From CADEEN01 sp963738425 (lineage in GTDB: Bacteria; Pseudomonadota; Gammaproteobacteria; Burkholderiales; Burkholderiaceae_C): 64,000 nt of DNA. The notes under the pieces were generated by a model. That model was not told the origin of the DNA. It saw only the letters and a list, made by a program, of their open reading frames with translations, and did not search any database. The stretch is taken from assembly GCA_963738425.1 (NCBI GenBank), contig CAVTWT010000009.1, positions 1 through 64,000 of the forward strand. Direction: 5' to 3'. Shown here piece by piece: positions 46,078 through 55,895 of this stretch. The position numbers and the translations under genes were made by a program. Within the stretch, counting starts at the first letter, position 1; the number at the start of each line of letters is the position of its first letter.

Positions 46078-46980
46078 TGAACGCGCACGTGGCATGGCGC
46101 CCAGCGACTCGCCCTGCGATGCCGGTTGACCGACGGCTTGTCGTTGGGGCATTGATCGCCGCTGCGCTGTGCATCGCAGGCGCAGCGTTGGCTGTGGTGG
46201 TCTGATCGGAAGCCGACGCCACCCGAGTCGCCGGCCAGCGGTCAGGTCGAGACGATGCCGGCGGCGCCCACGGCAACCGCGCCACCGATGCCAGCGCCCG
46301 CCCCGAGCGCTGCCGCAGCCATCGAGCGCCGCGGCAACGCCTGCGCCATCGAACGAACCGCCGTTGACCGCCGCCGAGATCGGCCCCGCGCTGGTCGAGC
46401 TGCTCGGCAACAAGGCCGTGCAAGCGCTGCTGCAGACCGAGGAATTCCCGCGCCGTTTCGTCGCTACCGTGGACAACCTCGGCCGCGCGCATGCACCGCC
46501 GCTGCTGTGGCCGGTGAACCCGACCGAGGGCCGCTTCACGACCGAGGAGCGCGACGGCGCCACCGTCGTCGAGCGCCGACAACAGCCGGCGCTACACCGC
46601 GCTTCGTGCTGCTGATCGAGACCGTGAACATCGAACGCGCGGTGCGGCTGTACGGCCGCATGTACCCGCTGCTGCAGCAGGCCTATGCGGACGTCGGTTT
46701 TCCGGATCGTTCGTTCCATGTGCGCTTGATCGAGGTGATCGACCTGCTGCTGGCCACGCCGTCCGTGCCCGAACCGCTGAAAGTGCGCCTGACCGAGGTC
46801 AAGGGCGCGATCCCGTCCACGCGGCCCTGGGTGCGCTACGAGTTCGACGATCCGGCGCTGGAGGCGCTTTCGGCCGGGCAGAAGATCCTGCTGCGCAGCG
46901 GCCCGGTCAACGAGCGCCGCCTCAAGGCCAGGCTCGCTGAGCTGCGCAAGGCGCTGGTCGCTGGCGGCGCGCCGCGCTGA
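46077..46980 (+). CDS. DUF3014 family membrane-anchored protein, frameshifted
   Basis: ATG 46077 overlaps the Pal-like stop (TGATGA). An N-terminal anchor reads LVVGALIAAALCIAGAALAV; a Pro/Ala linker follows. The DUF3014 core is LVELLGNKAVQALLQTEEFP, RRFVATVDNLGRAHAPP, then RLYGRMYPLLQQAYADVGFP and RLIEVIDLLLATPSVPEPLK, ending AGGAPR. Frames switch near 46200, 46350 and 46600. About 300 residues in all. DUF3014 proteins are common, uncharacterised envelope proteins of proteobacteria; pairing with an OmpA-like lipoprotein supports an envelope location. Confidence 0.65.
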
Positions 46981-47027
46981 GCCACGCGCCGACCTTCACG
47001 CCCTGCACGCCACTGGCTTGCGACAGC

Positions 47028-48221
47028 ATGACGGACCCTCTGACCGCGCTCACCGAACTGGCCTGGCCAGCGGCCTTCGTGCTGGCCTGGCTGATCGGCG
47101 AGATCGGCCATCGATGGACCGGGCTTGCCACGCATCAGCCTCTACGGGCTGATCGGCTTCGCGGTCGGACAAACGCAGCTCGGCGACGTTGTCGCAGGAC
47201 GCCGCCGCGGCGGCGATGCTGCTGGCCAACGTCGCCTTCGGGCTGGCGCTGTTCGAGTTCGGCTACCGCATCAACCTGCGCTGGGTGCGTGTCAACCCCT
47301 GGCTCGCGGCCACGGGCCTGCTCGAATCGGCCGCGACCTTCGTCGCCGTGTTCGCCACCGCGCGCGCTTTCGGCGCTGCGATGTTGACGTCGCTGCTGCT
47401 CGCCTCGCTGGCCATGTCGACTTCGCCGGCCGCGCTGATCCGCGTCGTCAACGAAGAGCGCAGCTCGGGCCATGTCACCGAGCGCGCGCTGCACCTGACG
47501 GCCCTGAACTGCGTGCTGGCGCTGTTCGCGTTCAAGGTCATCGTCGGCTTCTGGACCTTCGAGACCTCGGGCAATCTGACGCAGGCCGCCTCCAGCAGTG
47601 TGCTCGTGCTGGCCGTCTCGTGCGGGCTGGGCGCGGCCTTCGGCGTCGGCGTGCCGGCCGTGCTGCGTCGCATCGGCCGCCTCGCGCAGGACGCGACGGT
47701 GGGTTTCGCGATGGCGGTGATCCTGCTGGTGGCGATCACGCACGCGCTCAAGGTCTCGCCGCTGCTGGCCGCGCTGACCTTCGGCCTGGTGGCGCGCCAT
47801 CGGCGCGTGATGCTCAACCAGGCGCAGCGCAACTTCGGCGCTCTGGGCGATCTGCTCAGCGTCGTGCTCTTCATCTTACGTCGCCACCACGATCGATTGG
47901 TCGCGCGTGCAAGCCGGCATCGGCCTGGCGCTGGCGCTGATCGCCGTGCGGCTGCTGACCAAGGTCGCGGGCGTGGCCGCGCTGGCGCGCGCCAGCGGCA
48001 CGACCTGGCGCAAGGGCGCCTTGACCGGACTGGCGCTGATGCCGATCTCGGTGTTCGTGATCCTGCTGCTCGAGCAGACGCGATACCTGGGCGTCGATCT
48101 GCTCGACCAGCTGGCGCCGCTGGCAGCCGTGACGCTGGTGCTCGAACTGCTCGGCCCGATTGCAACGCAGTGGGCCTTGCGCCGCGCCGGCGAAACGCCA
48201 GGAAACACGGCCGAAGCTGAC
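47028..48221 (+). CDS. Cation:proton antiporter-like membrane protein, frameshifted
   Basis: Start ATG 47028 (MTDPLTALTELAWPAAFVLA). Helix-rich segments such as LLANVAFGLALFEFGYRINL, ATFVAVFATARAFGAAMLTS, MSTSPAALIRVVNEERSSGH and TVGFAMAVILLVAITHALKV follow the CPA2/Kef-type antiporter pattern, with the T-S-P-A-A loop that usually lies at the ion site. Frames switch near 47120, 47185 and 47875. In the present sequence the last frame runs on into the next gene without a stop, although a TGA in another frame lies at 48217-48219. About 398 residues. No regulatory RCK domain is seen. Confidence 0.6.
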
Positions 48222-49354
48222 ATGGCGCTAGAAGCTTTCAAGACCTCCGAGCCGCTGACGATGGGCGTCGAACTCGAGCTGCAGCTCGTCAGCCTGAGCG
48301 ACTTCGACCTGGTCGAAGCCAGCCCCGACATGCTCGACCTGCTGGCGCGCAAGACGTTTCCCGGCAACGTGATGCCCGAGATCACGCGAGAGCATGATCG
48401 AGGTCTCGACCGACGTGCAGACCGACGCACGACGGCGCTGCTGCGCCAGCTGCGCGAGATCCGCGATGCGCTGGTGGCGGCCGGCGACACGCCTCAACGT
48501 CGGCGTCTGCGGCGGCGGCACGCACCCGTTCCAGCAGTGGTCGGATCGCACGCATCTACGCCAAGCCGCGCTTCCAGCGAGGTCTCGGCGCTGTACGGCT
48601 ACCTGGCCAAGCAGTTCACGATCTTCGGCCAGCACGTGCACATCGGCTGCGCCTCGGGCGACGAGGCGCTGTACCTGCTGCACTCGCTGAACCGCTACGT
48701 GCCGCACTTCATCGCGCTGTCGGCGTCGTCGCCGTTCGTGCAAGGCCACGACACGCTTGTTCAACTCGGCGCGCCTGAACTCGGTGTTCGCCTTTCCGCT
48801 GAGCGGGCGCGCGCCGTTCATGCTCGAGCTGGGCACGATTTCGAGAGCGCCTACTTCGCGAAGATGGAGCGCACCGGCGTCGTGAAGAGCATGAAGGACT
48901 TCTACTGGGACATCCGGCCCAAGCCCGAGTACGGCACGATCGAGCTGCGCGTGTGCGACACGCCGCTGACGGTGGAACGCGCTGCCGCGCTGGCCGGCTA
49001 CCTGCAGGCCCTGTGCCGCTACCTGCTCGAGCGAGTCGGAACGCCGCGCCGAGCGAGAGCGACTACCTGGTCTACACCTACAACCGCTTCCAGGCTTGCC
49101 GCTTCGGCCTGGACGGCACGCTGGTGCACCCGAAGACCTACGAGCCGCTGCCGCTGCGCGAGGACATCGTCAACACCCTGCGCAAGGTTGAACGCCATGC
49201 CAAGGTGATGCGCGCCGGCGCTGCGCTCGAGCACCTGCACCGCGTCGCACAGGAAGGCAGCGATGCCAGCTTGCTGCGCCGCAAGCATGCCGAGTTCGGC
49301 AGCGCTGAAGGCATGGTCGATGCAGCGATCGACCTGTTCCGCGGCGCCGTCTGA
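48222..49354 (+). CDS. ybdK: YbdK family carboxylate-amine ligase (GCS2), many frameshifts
   Basis: ATG 48222 begins MALEAFKTSEPLTMGVELEL, the ATP-grasp-like GCS2 start. Recognisable blocks in different frames are MIEVSTDVQTD, NVGVCGGGTHPFQQWSDRT, YGYLAKQFTIFGQHVHIGCA, HFIALSASSPFVQGHDT, TIELRVCDTPLTVERAAALA and DYLVYTYNRFQACRFGLDG. The protein ends DAAIDLFRGAV at 49354. The family forms gamma-glutamyl-type amide bonds with ATP and is related to glutamate-cysteine ligase; the E. coli homologue has only weak activity. At least five indels are needed (near 48395, 48420, 48490, 48560, 48770, 49035). Identity is clear, integrity is not. Confidence 0.75.
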
Positions 49355-49460
49355 TCGGGTCCGCGGCGACTGGGGACCGCCGGCCACCCGCTTGGCGAGA
49401 TCGCTGAGCGCTTGCGCGGCAGGTTGCTGACCTTCACCGGGTAGTGCTCGACGGTTCCTT

Positions 49461-49706
49461 CGCGGCCGCAAGCGCCCCGCCTCACGCTGTCGTACTCGGC
49501 CTGTACCCCTCCAGCGCCGCAATCACTTCCTCATCGCTGACCTGCGTGAAGTCCACGTAGTGCAGCCCGATCGCACGAAACGGATCGGGCTCGGCGAGGC
49601 AGACGATGCGATCGACTTCGCGCCGCAGCTCCGTCAGCGTGTCGTGCGGCGCCACCGAGACCGCCAGCACCAGGCGCGCCGCGCCGCGGCGGCGCAGGGC
49701 TTCTAG
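49461..49706 (-). pseudogene. Duplicated 3' fragment of phosphoribosyltransferase gene
   Basis: Nearly identical to 59816-60063, the end of the phosphoribosyltransferase gene. It encodes the last 70-odd residues (VAPHDTLTELRREVDRIVCL, then EEVIAALEGYRPSTTA) to stop 49482. The 5' part with the PRPP loop is missing: homology stops at about 49706, where a phaC-derived sequence begins. It cannot make an active enzyme. Confidence 0.85.
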
Positions 49707-50205
49707 CGCCGACACGACACGCCTGCCGGCGCGCATGCACCACGAGGTCCTGAGTGCGCTGTACCTGCACGACGCGCTGGCGACGAGCAGCTACCGTGTG
49801 CAGGGTGGCGCGGTCTCGCTGGCCGATATCCGGCTGCCGGTCTTTCTGGTCGGCACCGAGCGCGACCACATCTCGCCGTGGCGCTCTGTCTACAAGCTGC
49901 ACCACCTGTGCGACAGCGAGATCACCTTCGTGCTCGCCGCCGGTGGCCACAACGCCGGCATCGTCAGCGAGCCGGGCCATGCCAACCGCTGGTACCAGAT
50001 CGCCTGCCGCGCCGAGCACAGCCCCTGGGTCGCTCACGAGACCTGGCAGCAACAGGCGCCGCGGCACGACGGCAGCTGGTGGCCGGCGTGGCAGCAGTGG
50101 CTGGCCGCGTACTCGTCGAAGCCGGTGGCAGCGAAGGCGATTGCTGCGAAAACCGCGCTGGGCGATGCGCCGGGGGAGTACGTCATGCAGCGCTACGGGG
50201 ACTGA
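49707..50205 (+). pseudogene. Duplicated 3' fragment of phaC
   Basis: Matches 40594-41092 with only scattered substitutions and no indel (constant offset of 9113). It encodes the last 165 or so residues of PHA synthase, including GTERDHISPWRSVYKLHHLC and AAGGHNAGIVSEPGH, but lacks the Cys nucleophile half. The frame is open to TGA 50203-50205. The left border is fused to a phosphoribosyltransferase fragment, sharing CGCCGAC at the junction. Confidence 0.88.
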
Positions 50206-50325
50206 TGGGGCAAACCGATTCGGTCTCGTAAAGCAGTCGTGCAACGGCTGGAACCTGGGGCCGACCGCGCAGATGCCGCCACAACGACGCTGCAACCAGC
50301 CGCCGCATGAACGCCAGCGGCGACA

Positions 50326-51399
50326 TCACCCGTGGCTGGGTGTCGCCGCGCCAGGATGCGCGGCATCCGCCTCGATCACCGAAAACGCTGCCGCGGCGGG
50401 CAACAGGCGCCGCCGCGACAAACCCGCCGCCGACAGCAGCGCGTCGTAGTCCGCGGCCGTTCGCTCGCAGCCGCCCAGACCGACCAGCATGTTGAGGTCG
50501 CTGCGCGCGGTGGTGCGATGTTCGGGCCGGTCTTCGACCATATCGGGCATCACGCGTTCGATCACCAGCACGCGGCCCTCTGGTGCGATCGCTTCACGGG
50601 CGCGCCGCAGGATGCGCACCGCGTCACGGTCGTTCCAGTCGTGCAGCACGCTCTTCAACAGGATCACGTCCACCGGCTGCGGCAGGGCCTCGAAGAAGTC
50701 GCCCGGCGTCACCTTCACACGCTCGGCCACGCCGGCGCGACGCAGGTGCACGTGCGCGCCTTCGACGGCGTGTTGCAGATCGAACAGCACACCGCGCAGG
50801 GCCGGACGCGCGCGCAGCACCTCGGCCAGCAACTCGCCGTGGCCGCCGCCCAGGTCCATGACGACACCGCTGTCCGGCAGCGCCGGTGAGGTGGCCAGGT
50901 CTGCCGCCACCAGCCGCGTCAACTCGGCCATCGAACGATGGAACAGGCGCGCCGATTCGGCATCGGCGTCGAGGTGGTCGAAGCCCTTGTGTCCATGCTC
51001 GCGCTCACGCGTGCTCTGCCCCGTGCGCACGCTGCCCAGCAAGTCCGACCAGACGCCCCAGGCCTGCTGCGACCACCACTGCGCGTGCGCGTTCAGGCCC
51101 AGCGGAGCATCGCAGCGCAGCAGTTCGCCGCTGGCGGTGAGGCTGCAGCGGCCGTCGCCGTCCAGTCGCAGCACGCCCAGCGCGGCCAATCCGCGCAGCA
51201 GGCGGTTCAACGCCGGCGCATCGCAGGCACAGGCGCGCGCGAGTGCGTCCACGCCGGTGATGCCTGTCGCGATATGGTCGGCCAGGCCCAGGTGCGCCGC
51301 CACGCCGATGGCCTGGGTGGCCCAGTTGCCGCCGATCAGTTCGACCAGCTGGCGCGCGGCGGCGCGCTGCTCTGCGGTTGCCAATGGCGGCATGTTCAC
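50326..51399 (-). CDS. SAM-dependent O-methyltransferase (plant-type/hydroxyneurosporene family)
   Basis: 357 residues, intact. An N-terminal dimerisation helix-turn-helix domain (MPPLATAEQRAAARQLVELI, TGVDALARACACDAPALNRL) precedes a Rossmann SAM domain. The SAM motif is VVMDLGGGHGELLAEVL near residue 185; further motifs are GDFFEALPQPVDVILLKSVL and HDWNDRDAVRILRRAREAI with the catalytic His/Asp region. Relatives methylate carotenoid, quinone or polyketide hydroxyls. It is divergent from a LysR gene with only 17 bp between starts, which is likely its regulator. The substrate is unknown. Confidence 0.85.
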   Translation of the reverse strand: MNMPPLATAEQRAAARQLVELIGGNWATQAIGVAAHLGLADHIATGITGVDALARACACDAPALNRLLRGLAALGVLRLDGDGRCSLTASGELLRCDAPLGLNAHAQWWSQQAWGVWSDLLGSVRTGQSTREREHGHKGFDHLDADAESARLFHRSMAELTRLVAADLATSPALPDSGVVMDLGGGHGELLAEVLRARPALRGVLFDLQHAVEGAHVHLRRAGVAERVKVTPGDFFEALPQPVDVILLKSVLHDWNDRDAVRILRRAREAIAPEGRVLVIERVMPDMVEDRPEHRTTARSDLNMLVGLGGCERTAADYDALLSAAGLSRRRLLPAAAAFSVIEADAAHPGAATPSHG

Positions 51400-51416
51400 G
51401 TGACACTCCCTTCCCG

Positions 51417-52448
51417 GTGGACAAACTCAAGGCATTGCAATACTTCCTCGCCGCCGCGCAGACGGGCAGCTTGTCGGCGGCGGCGCGCCAGCAGGGCGTG
51501 AGCCTGCAGGCCGTGGCCAAGCTGGTCGGCGCGCTCGAAGCCCAGGTCGGCGCCACGCTGTTCCTGCGCGGCAGCCGCGGCCTCAAGCTCACGTCCGACG
51601 GCGTGCAATACGCCGAGGCCTGTGCGCCGCTGCTGGAGCAACTGCAGGCCGCCGACGACGGGCTGCGCCAGACGCGGCAGCGCCCGCAGGGCACGCTGGT
51701 GGTGGGTGGCACACCGTTTTTCCTGCAGCACTGCATCGTGCCGGTGCTGCCGGCCTTTCATGACAGCTACCCGGAGCTGACGCTGGACCTGCGCACCGTG
51801 CTGCACCTGGACGAGGCCGCAACCAAGGACTGCGAGCTGCTGCTGCTGCACGGCTGGTTCGAGGCCGGCGATTGGGTGCGGCGCGAACTGCCGGTGATGC
51901 CGCATGTGACCGTGGCCACGCCGGCCTACTGGAAAGCGCACGGCATCCCGCGCCACCCGCGCGATTTGGCCGAGCACAACTGCCTGTGCTACCGCAACCC
52001 CTACGGCAAGCTGCTCGACCTGTGGCGCTATCGGCTGGCTGGGGGCCCAACGTCGGGCCAGATCGTCGGCGATGGCGAGGCCGTCGAGGAAGTGATCGTG
52101 CGCGGCTGGCTCAATTCCAACCACCGCGACAATCTGGCCGAACTCGGCTTGGCAGGCCATGGCGTGATGCGTGTCGCGCACGCCGCCGAGCATGTCAACC
52201 TGGCCAGCGGCCGCCTCGTGCCGGTGTTGCTCGACTGGGAACTGATGGATCCACCGCCGCTGGCGCTGTACTTCCGCGCCGAGCAGCGGCGCAACTCGCG
52301 CCTGCGCGTCTTTGCCGACTTCGTCGTCGCCTGCTTCAGCGAACTGGCGCACCTGACGAGCGCCAAAGGGCAGGCCAGCGTCGACCGCCGCCCGGCCTGG
52401 CACCACGGCAGCGGCCGGCGCGCATCGAGCTGGCTCACGCATCGCTGA
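51417..52448 (+). CDS. LysR family transcriptional regulator
   Basis: 343 residues from GTG 51417 (VDKLKALQYFLAAAQTGSLS); an earlier in-frame ATG at 51378 would overlap the divergent methyltransferase start. The helix-turn-helix is AAARQQGVSLQAVAKLVGAL at residues 20-39, followed by LFLRGSRGLKLTSDG. A substrate-binding domain with HNCLCYRNPYGKLLDLWRYR suggests the CrgA/AaeR-like branch. A long C-terminal tail (SVDRRPAWHHGSGRRASSWL) exceeds the usual 300 residues. Probably controls the methyltransferase, or the Bug gene downstream on the other strand. Confidence 0.85.
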   Translation: MDKLKALQYFLAAAQTGSLSAAARQQGVSLQAVAKLVGALEAQVGATLFLRGSRGLKLTSDGVQYAEACAPLLEQLQAADDGLRQTRQRPQGTLVVGGTPFFLQHCIVPVLPAFHDSYPELTLDLRTVLHLDEAATKDCELLLLHGWFEAGDWVRRELPVMPHVTVATPAYWKAHGIPRHPRDLAEHNCLCYRNPYGKLLDLWRYRLAGGPTSGQIVGDGEAVEEVIVRGWLNSNHRDNLAELGLAGHGVMRVAHAAEHVNLASGRLVPVLLDWELMDPPPLALYFRAEQRRNSRLRVFADFVVACFSELAHLTSAKGQASVDRRPAWHHGSGRRASSWLTHR

Positions 52449-52458
52449 GTTGGCCATG

Positions 52459-53421
52459 TCAGTCCAGGCTGGCGCCGGTCTCGCGCACATGCTGGGCGTA
52501 CTGGGCCTCGGCCCGCAGCATCAGCTCGAGGGTCTGCGCCGGCGAAAGTGCGCTGCCAACGATCAGCAGGCGGTCCATCTCGCGCTTGAAGTCGGGCGTC
52601 TGCGCGACGCGCTGCACCTCCGCGGCCAGCCGCTCGGCGATCTCGGCCGGCAGCCGAGGCGGCCCGAGCACGTAGTGCGCGGTGATCAAGGGCGTGGCCG
52701 TCACGCCGGACTCGGTGAACGTGGGCACTGACGGCAGCGCGCCAATGCGCTCGGCGATGCTGCAACCGAGCATCGTCAGCCGCCCCGCCCGCACATGCGG
52801 CGCAGAGAAGCCGACCGGCAGCACCGCCGCCTGCAAGCGGCCCTCGAGCAAGTCAGGCAGCAGTTGTGCGGCACCCTTGTAGGGCACGCGCTCGAGCTTG
52901 AAGCCGAGTGCGCTGGTGACGTGTGCGGCCACCATGTCCTCTCCAGCGGTGTTGGCGCCGCGCATCAGCGGTTGTGCACTGCCCTTGGCATGGGCGACAA
53001 ACTCGGCCAGGGTCTTGACCGGCACGCTGGCCGGCACCACGAGGCATTGTGTGTTGCCGCCGATCGTCGAGACGGGCGAGAACTCGGTGATCGACTTGTA
53101 CGGCGAGACCTTGCTCAGGTGAGGCAGGCCGGCATTGGGCGCCAGCGCGAACAACAGCGTGTAGCCATCGGGCGCGGCATTCAACACCGCCGCAGCACCC
53201 ATGCCCAGGTTGCCGCCTGGACGGTTGTCGACCAGCACCTCCTGACCGAGCGCTGCGGTCAGGCCCCTGGCCAATGCACGCGCCGCGGCATCGCTCGGGC
53301 CACCGGCAGCGATTGGCACGATCAGGCGGATCGGCTTGTTCGGGTACGGCGTCTGCGCCGCCACGGATGCCGCCAGCAGCGTCAGCGCGCCGACCACGAA
53401 GCCTGTGTAGATTCGGTTCAT
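52459..53421 (-). CDS. Bug family substrate-binding protein
   Basis: 320 residues starting MNRIYTGFVVGALTLLAASV, with a signal peptide cut after AAQ. Family blocks are YPNKPIRLIVPIAAGGPSD, VDNRPGGNLGMGAAAVLNAA, APDGYTLLFALAPNAGL and ERVPYKGAAQLLPDLLEGRL. It is convergent with the LysR gene before it and is preceded by an AGGAGACGCGAG ribosome site. An orphan periplasmic binder without TctAB; the ligand is unknown. Intact. Confidence 0.88.
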   Translation of the reverse strand: MNRIYTGFVVGALTLLAASVAAQTPYPNKPIRLIVPIAAGGPSDAAARALARGLTAALGQEVLVDNRPGGNLGMGAAAVLNAAPDGYTLLFALAPNAGLPHLSKVSPYKSITEFSPVSTIGGNTQCLVVPASVPVKTLAEFVAHAKGSAQPLMRGANTAGEDMVAAHVTSALGFKLERVPYKGAAQLLPDLLEGRLQAAVLPVGFSAPHVRAGRLTMLGCSIAERIGALPSVPTFTESGVTATPLITAHYVLGPPRLPAEIAERLAAEVQRVAQTPDFKREMDRLLIVGSALSPAQTLELMLRAEAQYAQHVRETGASLD

Positions 53422-53639
53422 CTCGCGTCTCCTGCGTGGGTGAGGAGCGCAGTCTGATCCGATGCGGGCACGTGGGAAACGAGGCTGCCGTTGGGGCTGG
53501 CCTGAACTTCCAGTTCAGTCCGCAAACACGGTCGCCCCGAACTCGAGGTCGAGGCAGACACGCCGTTGATCGTGCCAAGCCCGGCTCACCAACTGACTTG
53601 CTCCAAACGGGCACAAGCCAGCCCCTCTTTTGGCTGACA

Positions 53640-53866
53640 GCCAGCCGGACCATGCCAACCGCCGGTACCCGATCGCCTGCCGCGCCGAGCACAGCCCCTG
53701 GGTCGCGCACGAAACCTAGCAGCAGCAGGCGCCGCGGCACGACGGCAGTTGTTGGCCGGCGTGGCAGCAGTGGCTGGCCGCGTACTCGTCGAAGCCGGTG
53801 GCAGCGAAGGCGATTGCTGCGAAAGCTGCGCTGGGGGAGTACGTCATGCAGCACTACGGGGATTGA
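53640..53866 (+). pseudogene. Degraded third copy of phaC 3' end
   Basis: Matches about 40858-41092, with substitutions, an in-frame TAG (GAAACC-TAG near 53717) and a small deletion near 53835. It shares GTGGCAGCGAAGGCGATTGC and GTCATGCAG with the 49.7-50.2 kb copy rather than with phaC itself, so it probably derives from that copy. It ends with the same CACTACGGGGATTGA sequence. Confidence 0.8.
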
Positions 53867-53968
53867 CCCGATCGCGCGGCGATTGGTGTTGGATGCGCAC
53901 TTTCGACCTTCTCCGGAAACGTGCGGCTGTGCGAAGCTGACCCTCTCCACCGCGCTGAATGCGCGCCG

Positions 53969-54892
53969 CTACTGCACTTTCCGCCAGACCGGCAGCCCGG
54001 GCTCTTCCATGGTCGCGCGCAGCACTGACCCGCTGACGGACTCGGTGCAGTAGAGCGTCTTGCGATCGGCGCCACCGAACGCGACGTTGGTCAGCGAGGC
54101 CCCCGCGCAGCTGCGCAGCACGACTTCGGGTTCGCCGCGGTGATTGAGCACCCACGCCACTCCCAAGCCCGGGTTGGCGACGATGACGCGGCCGCGTTGA
54201 TCCACCGCCAGCCCGTCGGGTCCGCTCGGACCGTAAGAGGTGAAAAAGGCGCCGACCTTGGCGACGCTCCCGTCGCCCTGCAGCGGCACGCGCCAGACCT
54301 GATTGCCGCGTGTCACCCCGAGATAGAGCACGCGCTCATCGGGCGACAGCGCGACGCCGTTCGGGCTCGGAACGTTGGCGAGCAGCAGATCCAGCCGGCC
54401 GTCCGGCCGCAGCCGGTACAAGCGCCCGGTCGGATCGTGCAGGCCGGTCTGCCCCTGATCGGTGAAGTACAGGGTGCCGCGGCTGTCGAACGTGAGGTCG
54501 TTGACGCCCTTGAAACGCTCGCTGTTGCGCCGTTCGAGGTACGGGCGCACAGCGCCCGTCGCAACGTCGCAGACCATCAGGCCGTTGCGGTAATCCGTGA
54601 CCAGCAGTTCGCGATCGTTCAGGAACTTCATCCCGTTGGGCTCCCCGGCCCACTCGGCGATCTGCTCCCACTCGCCTGTCGGATCGATGCGGAAGATGCG
54701 TCCGAAGGGAATGTCGGTCACAAACAGGTTGCCTGCGGCATCGAAGACAGGTCCCTCGAGGAACGAGTCGGTGGGCTGTCCCCCGCGATTGGCATCAGCC
54801 CATTCAGAGCGCACGCCGGTTCTGCGAAACCGATCCGGCATTCGCGTGAAGAGCTCGGTGTCGAGAACCGCCGGTGGCGTGAGCAGGAACAT
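53969..54892 (-). CDS. SMP-30/gluconolactonase family protein
   Basis: 307 residues, a six-bladed beta-propeller lactonase. Metal-site and blade motifs include FLEGPVFDAAGNLFVTDIPF with the first Glu ligand, EPNGMKFLNDRELLVTDYRN with the Asn ligand, GVNDLTFDSRGTLYFTDQGQ and PDGLAVDQRGRVIVANPGLG with a catalytic Asp. It opens sugar-acid or related lactones to hydroxy acids with Ca2+ or Zn2+. It is the last gene of a probable operon with a Bug protein, hydroxyacid dehydrogenase and RraA-type aldolase. Intact. Confidence 0.88.
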   Translation of the reverse strand: MFLLTPPAVLDTELFTRMPDRFRRTGVRSEWADANRGGQPTDSFLEGPVFDAAGNLFVTDIPFGRIFRIDPTGEWEQIAEWAGEPNGMKFLNDRELLVTDYRNGLMVCDVATGAVRPYLERRNSERFKGVNDLTFDSRGTLYFTDQGQTGLHDPTGRLYRLRPDGRLDLLLANVPSPNGVALSPDERVLYLGVTRGNQVWRVPLQGDGSVAKVGAFFTSYGPSGPDGLAVDQRGRVIVANPGLGVAWVLNHRGEPEVVLRSCAGASLTNVAFGGADRKTLYCTESVSGSVLRATMEEPGLPVWRKVQ

Positions 54893-54902
54893 GACGCGGA
54901 TG

Positions 54903-55868
54903 CTATTGCCGTTCGAAGGCGGTGTTTGCTGCGACCTTGCCCCACGCAGCGGTGCGCTCGGCCAAGTCCTTCGCGAACGTGGCAGCGTCCCAGTAGCCAG
55001 GCTCTGAGGCGATGCCCTCGGCGAACGCCTTCATGTCGGGCGAAGCCATCGCGGTGGCGATCTCCTTCTGCAGGCGATCGAGCACAGCTTGCGGAGTGCC
55101 CTTGGGCGCCCACAGCCCGGTGAAGTTGATCAGGCCGAAGTTCTTCAAGCCGGCTTCGGCGAATGTCGGCACGTCCGGCAGGACCGCGAGGCGCTTCGCG
55201 CCGCTGACACCAAGCAGCCGGGCCTTGCCGCCCTTCACGTTGCCCATCACGCCCGGTGTCGAAGCCACCTGGAAATCGATCGTTCCGGACAGCATCGCGA
55301 GCGTGGCCTCGCCGGCGCCCTTGTAGGGAACGTGCATGAAGTTCACGCCGGCGGCGATGCCGAGTGCCTCGCTGACGAAGTGCGGCGTGGTGCCCGCGCC
55401 GCCGGTGCCATAGGTGACCTTGTTCGCTTCGGCCTTCGCAGCGCCGATCATGTCGGCCAGCGTACGGTGAGGAGAGTCGGCCTTGACGACGACGGCCATG
55501 GGCGCAAAGACGAACGCGCTGACCGGCAGCAGGTCTTTCTCGTGATCGAAGGGCAGCTTCTTGAAGATATGCGGCAGCAGGGCATACGTGGTGTCGTTGG
55601 CGGCGAGCGTGTAGCCGTCGGCCGGAGCCTGCACGACGGACGCGAGGCCGATCGTGCCGGTGGCACCCGCCTTGTTCTCGACGAAAAAGGTCTGGCCGGT
55701 CTGCTCCTGCAGCTTGGCCGCGATCTTGCGCGTGACGACGTCGACCGAGCCGCCCGGCGCATACGGAACGACGATCTTGACCGGCTTGGCGGGCCAGGTT
55801 TGAGCCTGAGCCAGGGTGCCGATGGCAAGGGCTGCAGCAACGATGGCGAAGCGGAAGGGGGAATTCAT
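54903..55868 (-). CDS. Bug family substrate-binding protein
   Basis: 321 residues starting MNSPFRFAIVAAALAIGTLA, with a signal peptide ending AQA-QTWPAKPV. Characteristic blocks are VKIVVPYAPGGSVDVVTRKI, VENKAGATGTIGLASVVQA, YTLAANDTTYALLPHIFKKL and MHVPYKGAGEATLAMLSGTI. Its ribosome site is GGAGACAAACA. It lies 10 bp before the SMP-30 gene and 27 bp after the dehydrogenase, so it is firmly in that operon; the ligand is likely the operon's lactone or hydroxy acid. Confidence 0.9.
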   Translation of the reverse strand: MNSPFRFAIVAAALAIGTLAQAQTWPAKPVKIVVPYAPGGSVDVVTRKIAAKLQEQTGQTFFVENKAGATGTIGLASVVQAPADGYTLAANDTTYALLPHIFKKLPFDHEKDLLPVSAFVFAPMAVVVKADSPHRTLADMIGAAKAEANKVTYGTGGAGTTPHFVSEALGIAAGVNFMHVPYKGAGEATLAMLSGTIDFQVASTPGVMGNVKGGKARLLGVSGAKRLAVLPDVPTFAEAGLKNFGLINFTGLWAPKGTPQAVLDRLQKEIATAMASPDMKAFAEGIASEPGYWDAATFAKDLAERTAAWGKVAANTAFERQ

Positions 55869-55895
55869 TGTTTGTCTCCTGTCGGCGTGTGCCGT

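Noticed and set aside
49482..49736. Independent small minus-strand gene at 49.5 kb
   Set aside because: It is the duplicated 3' end of the gene at 59838 joined to antisense phaC sequence.
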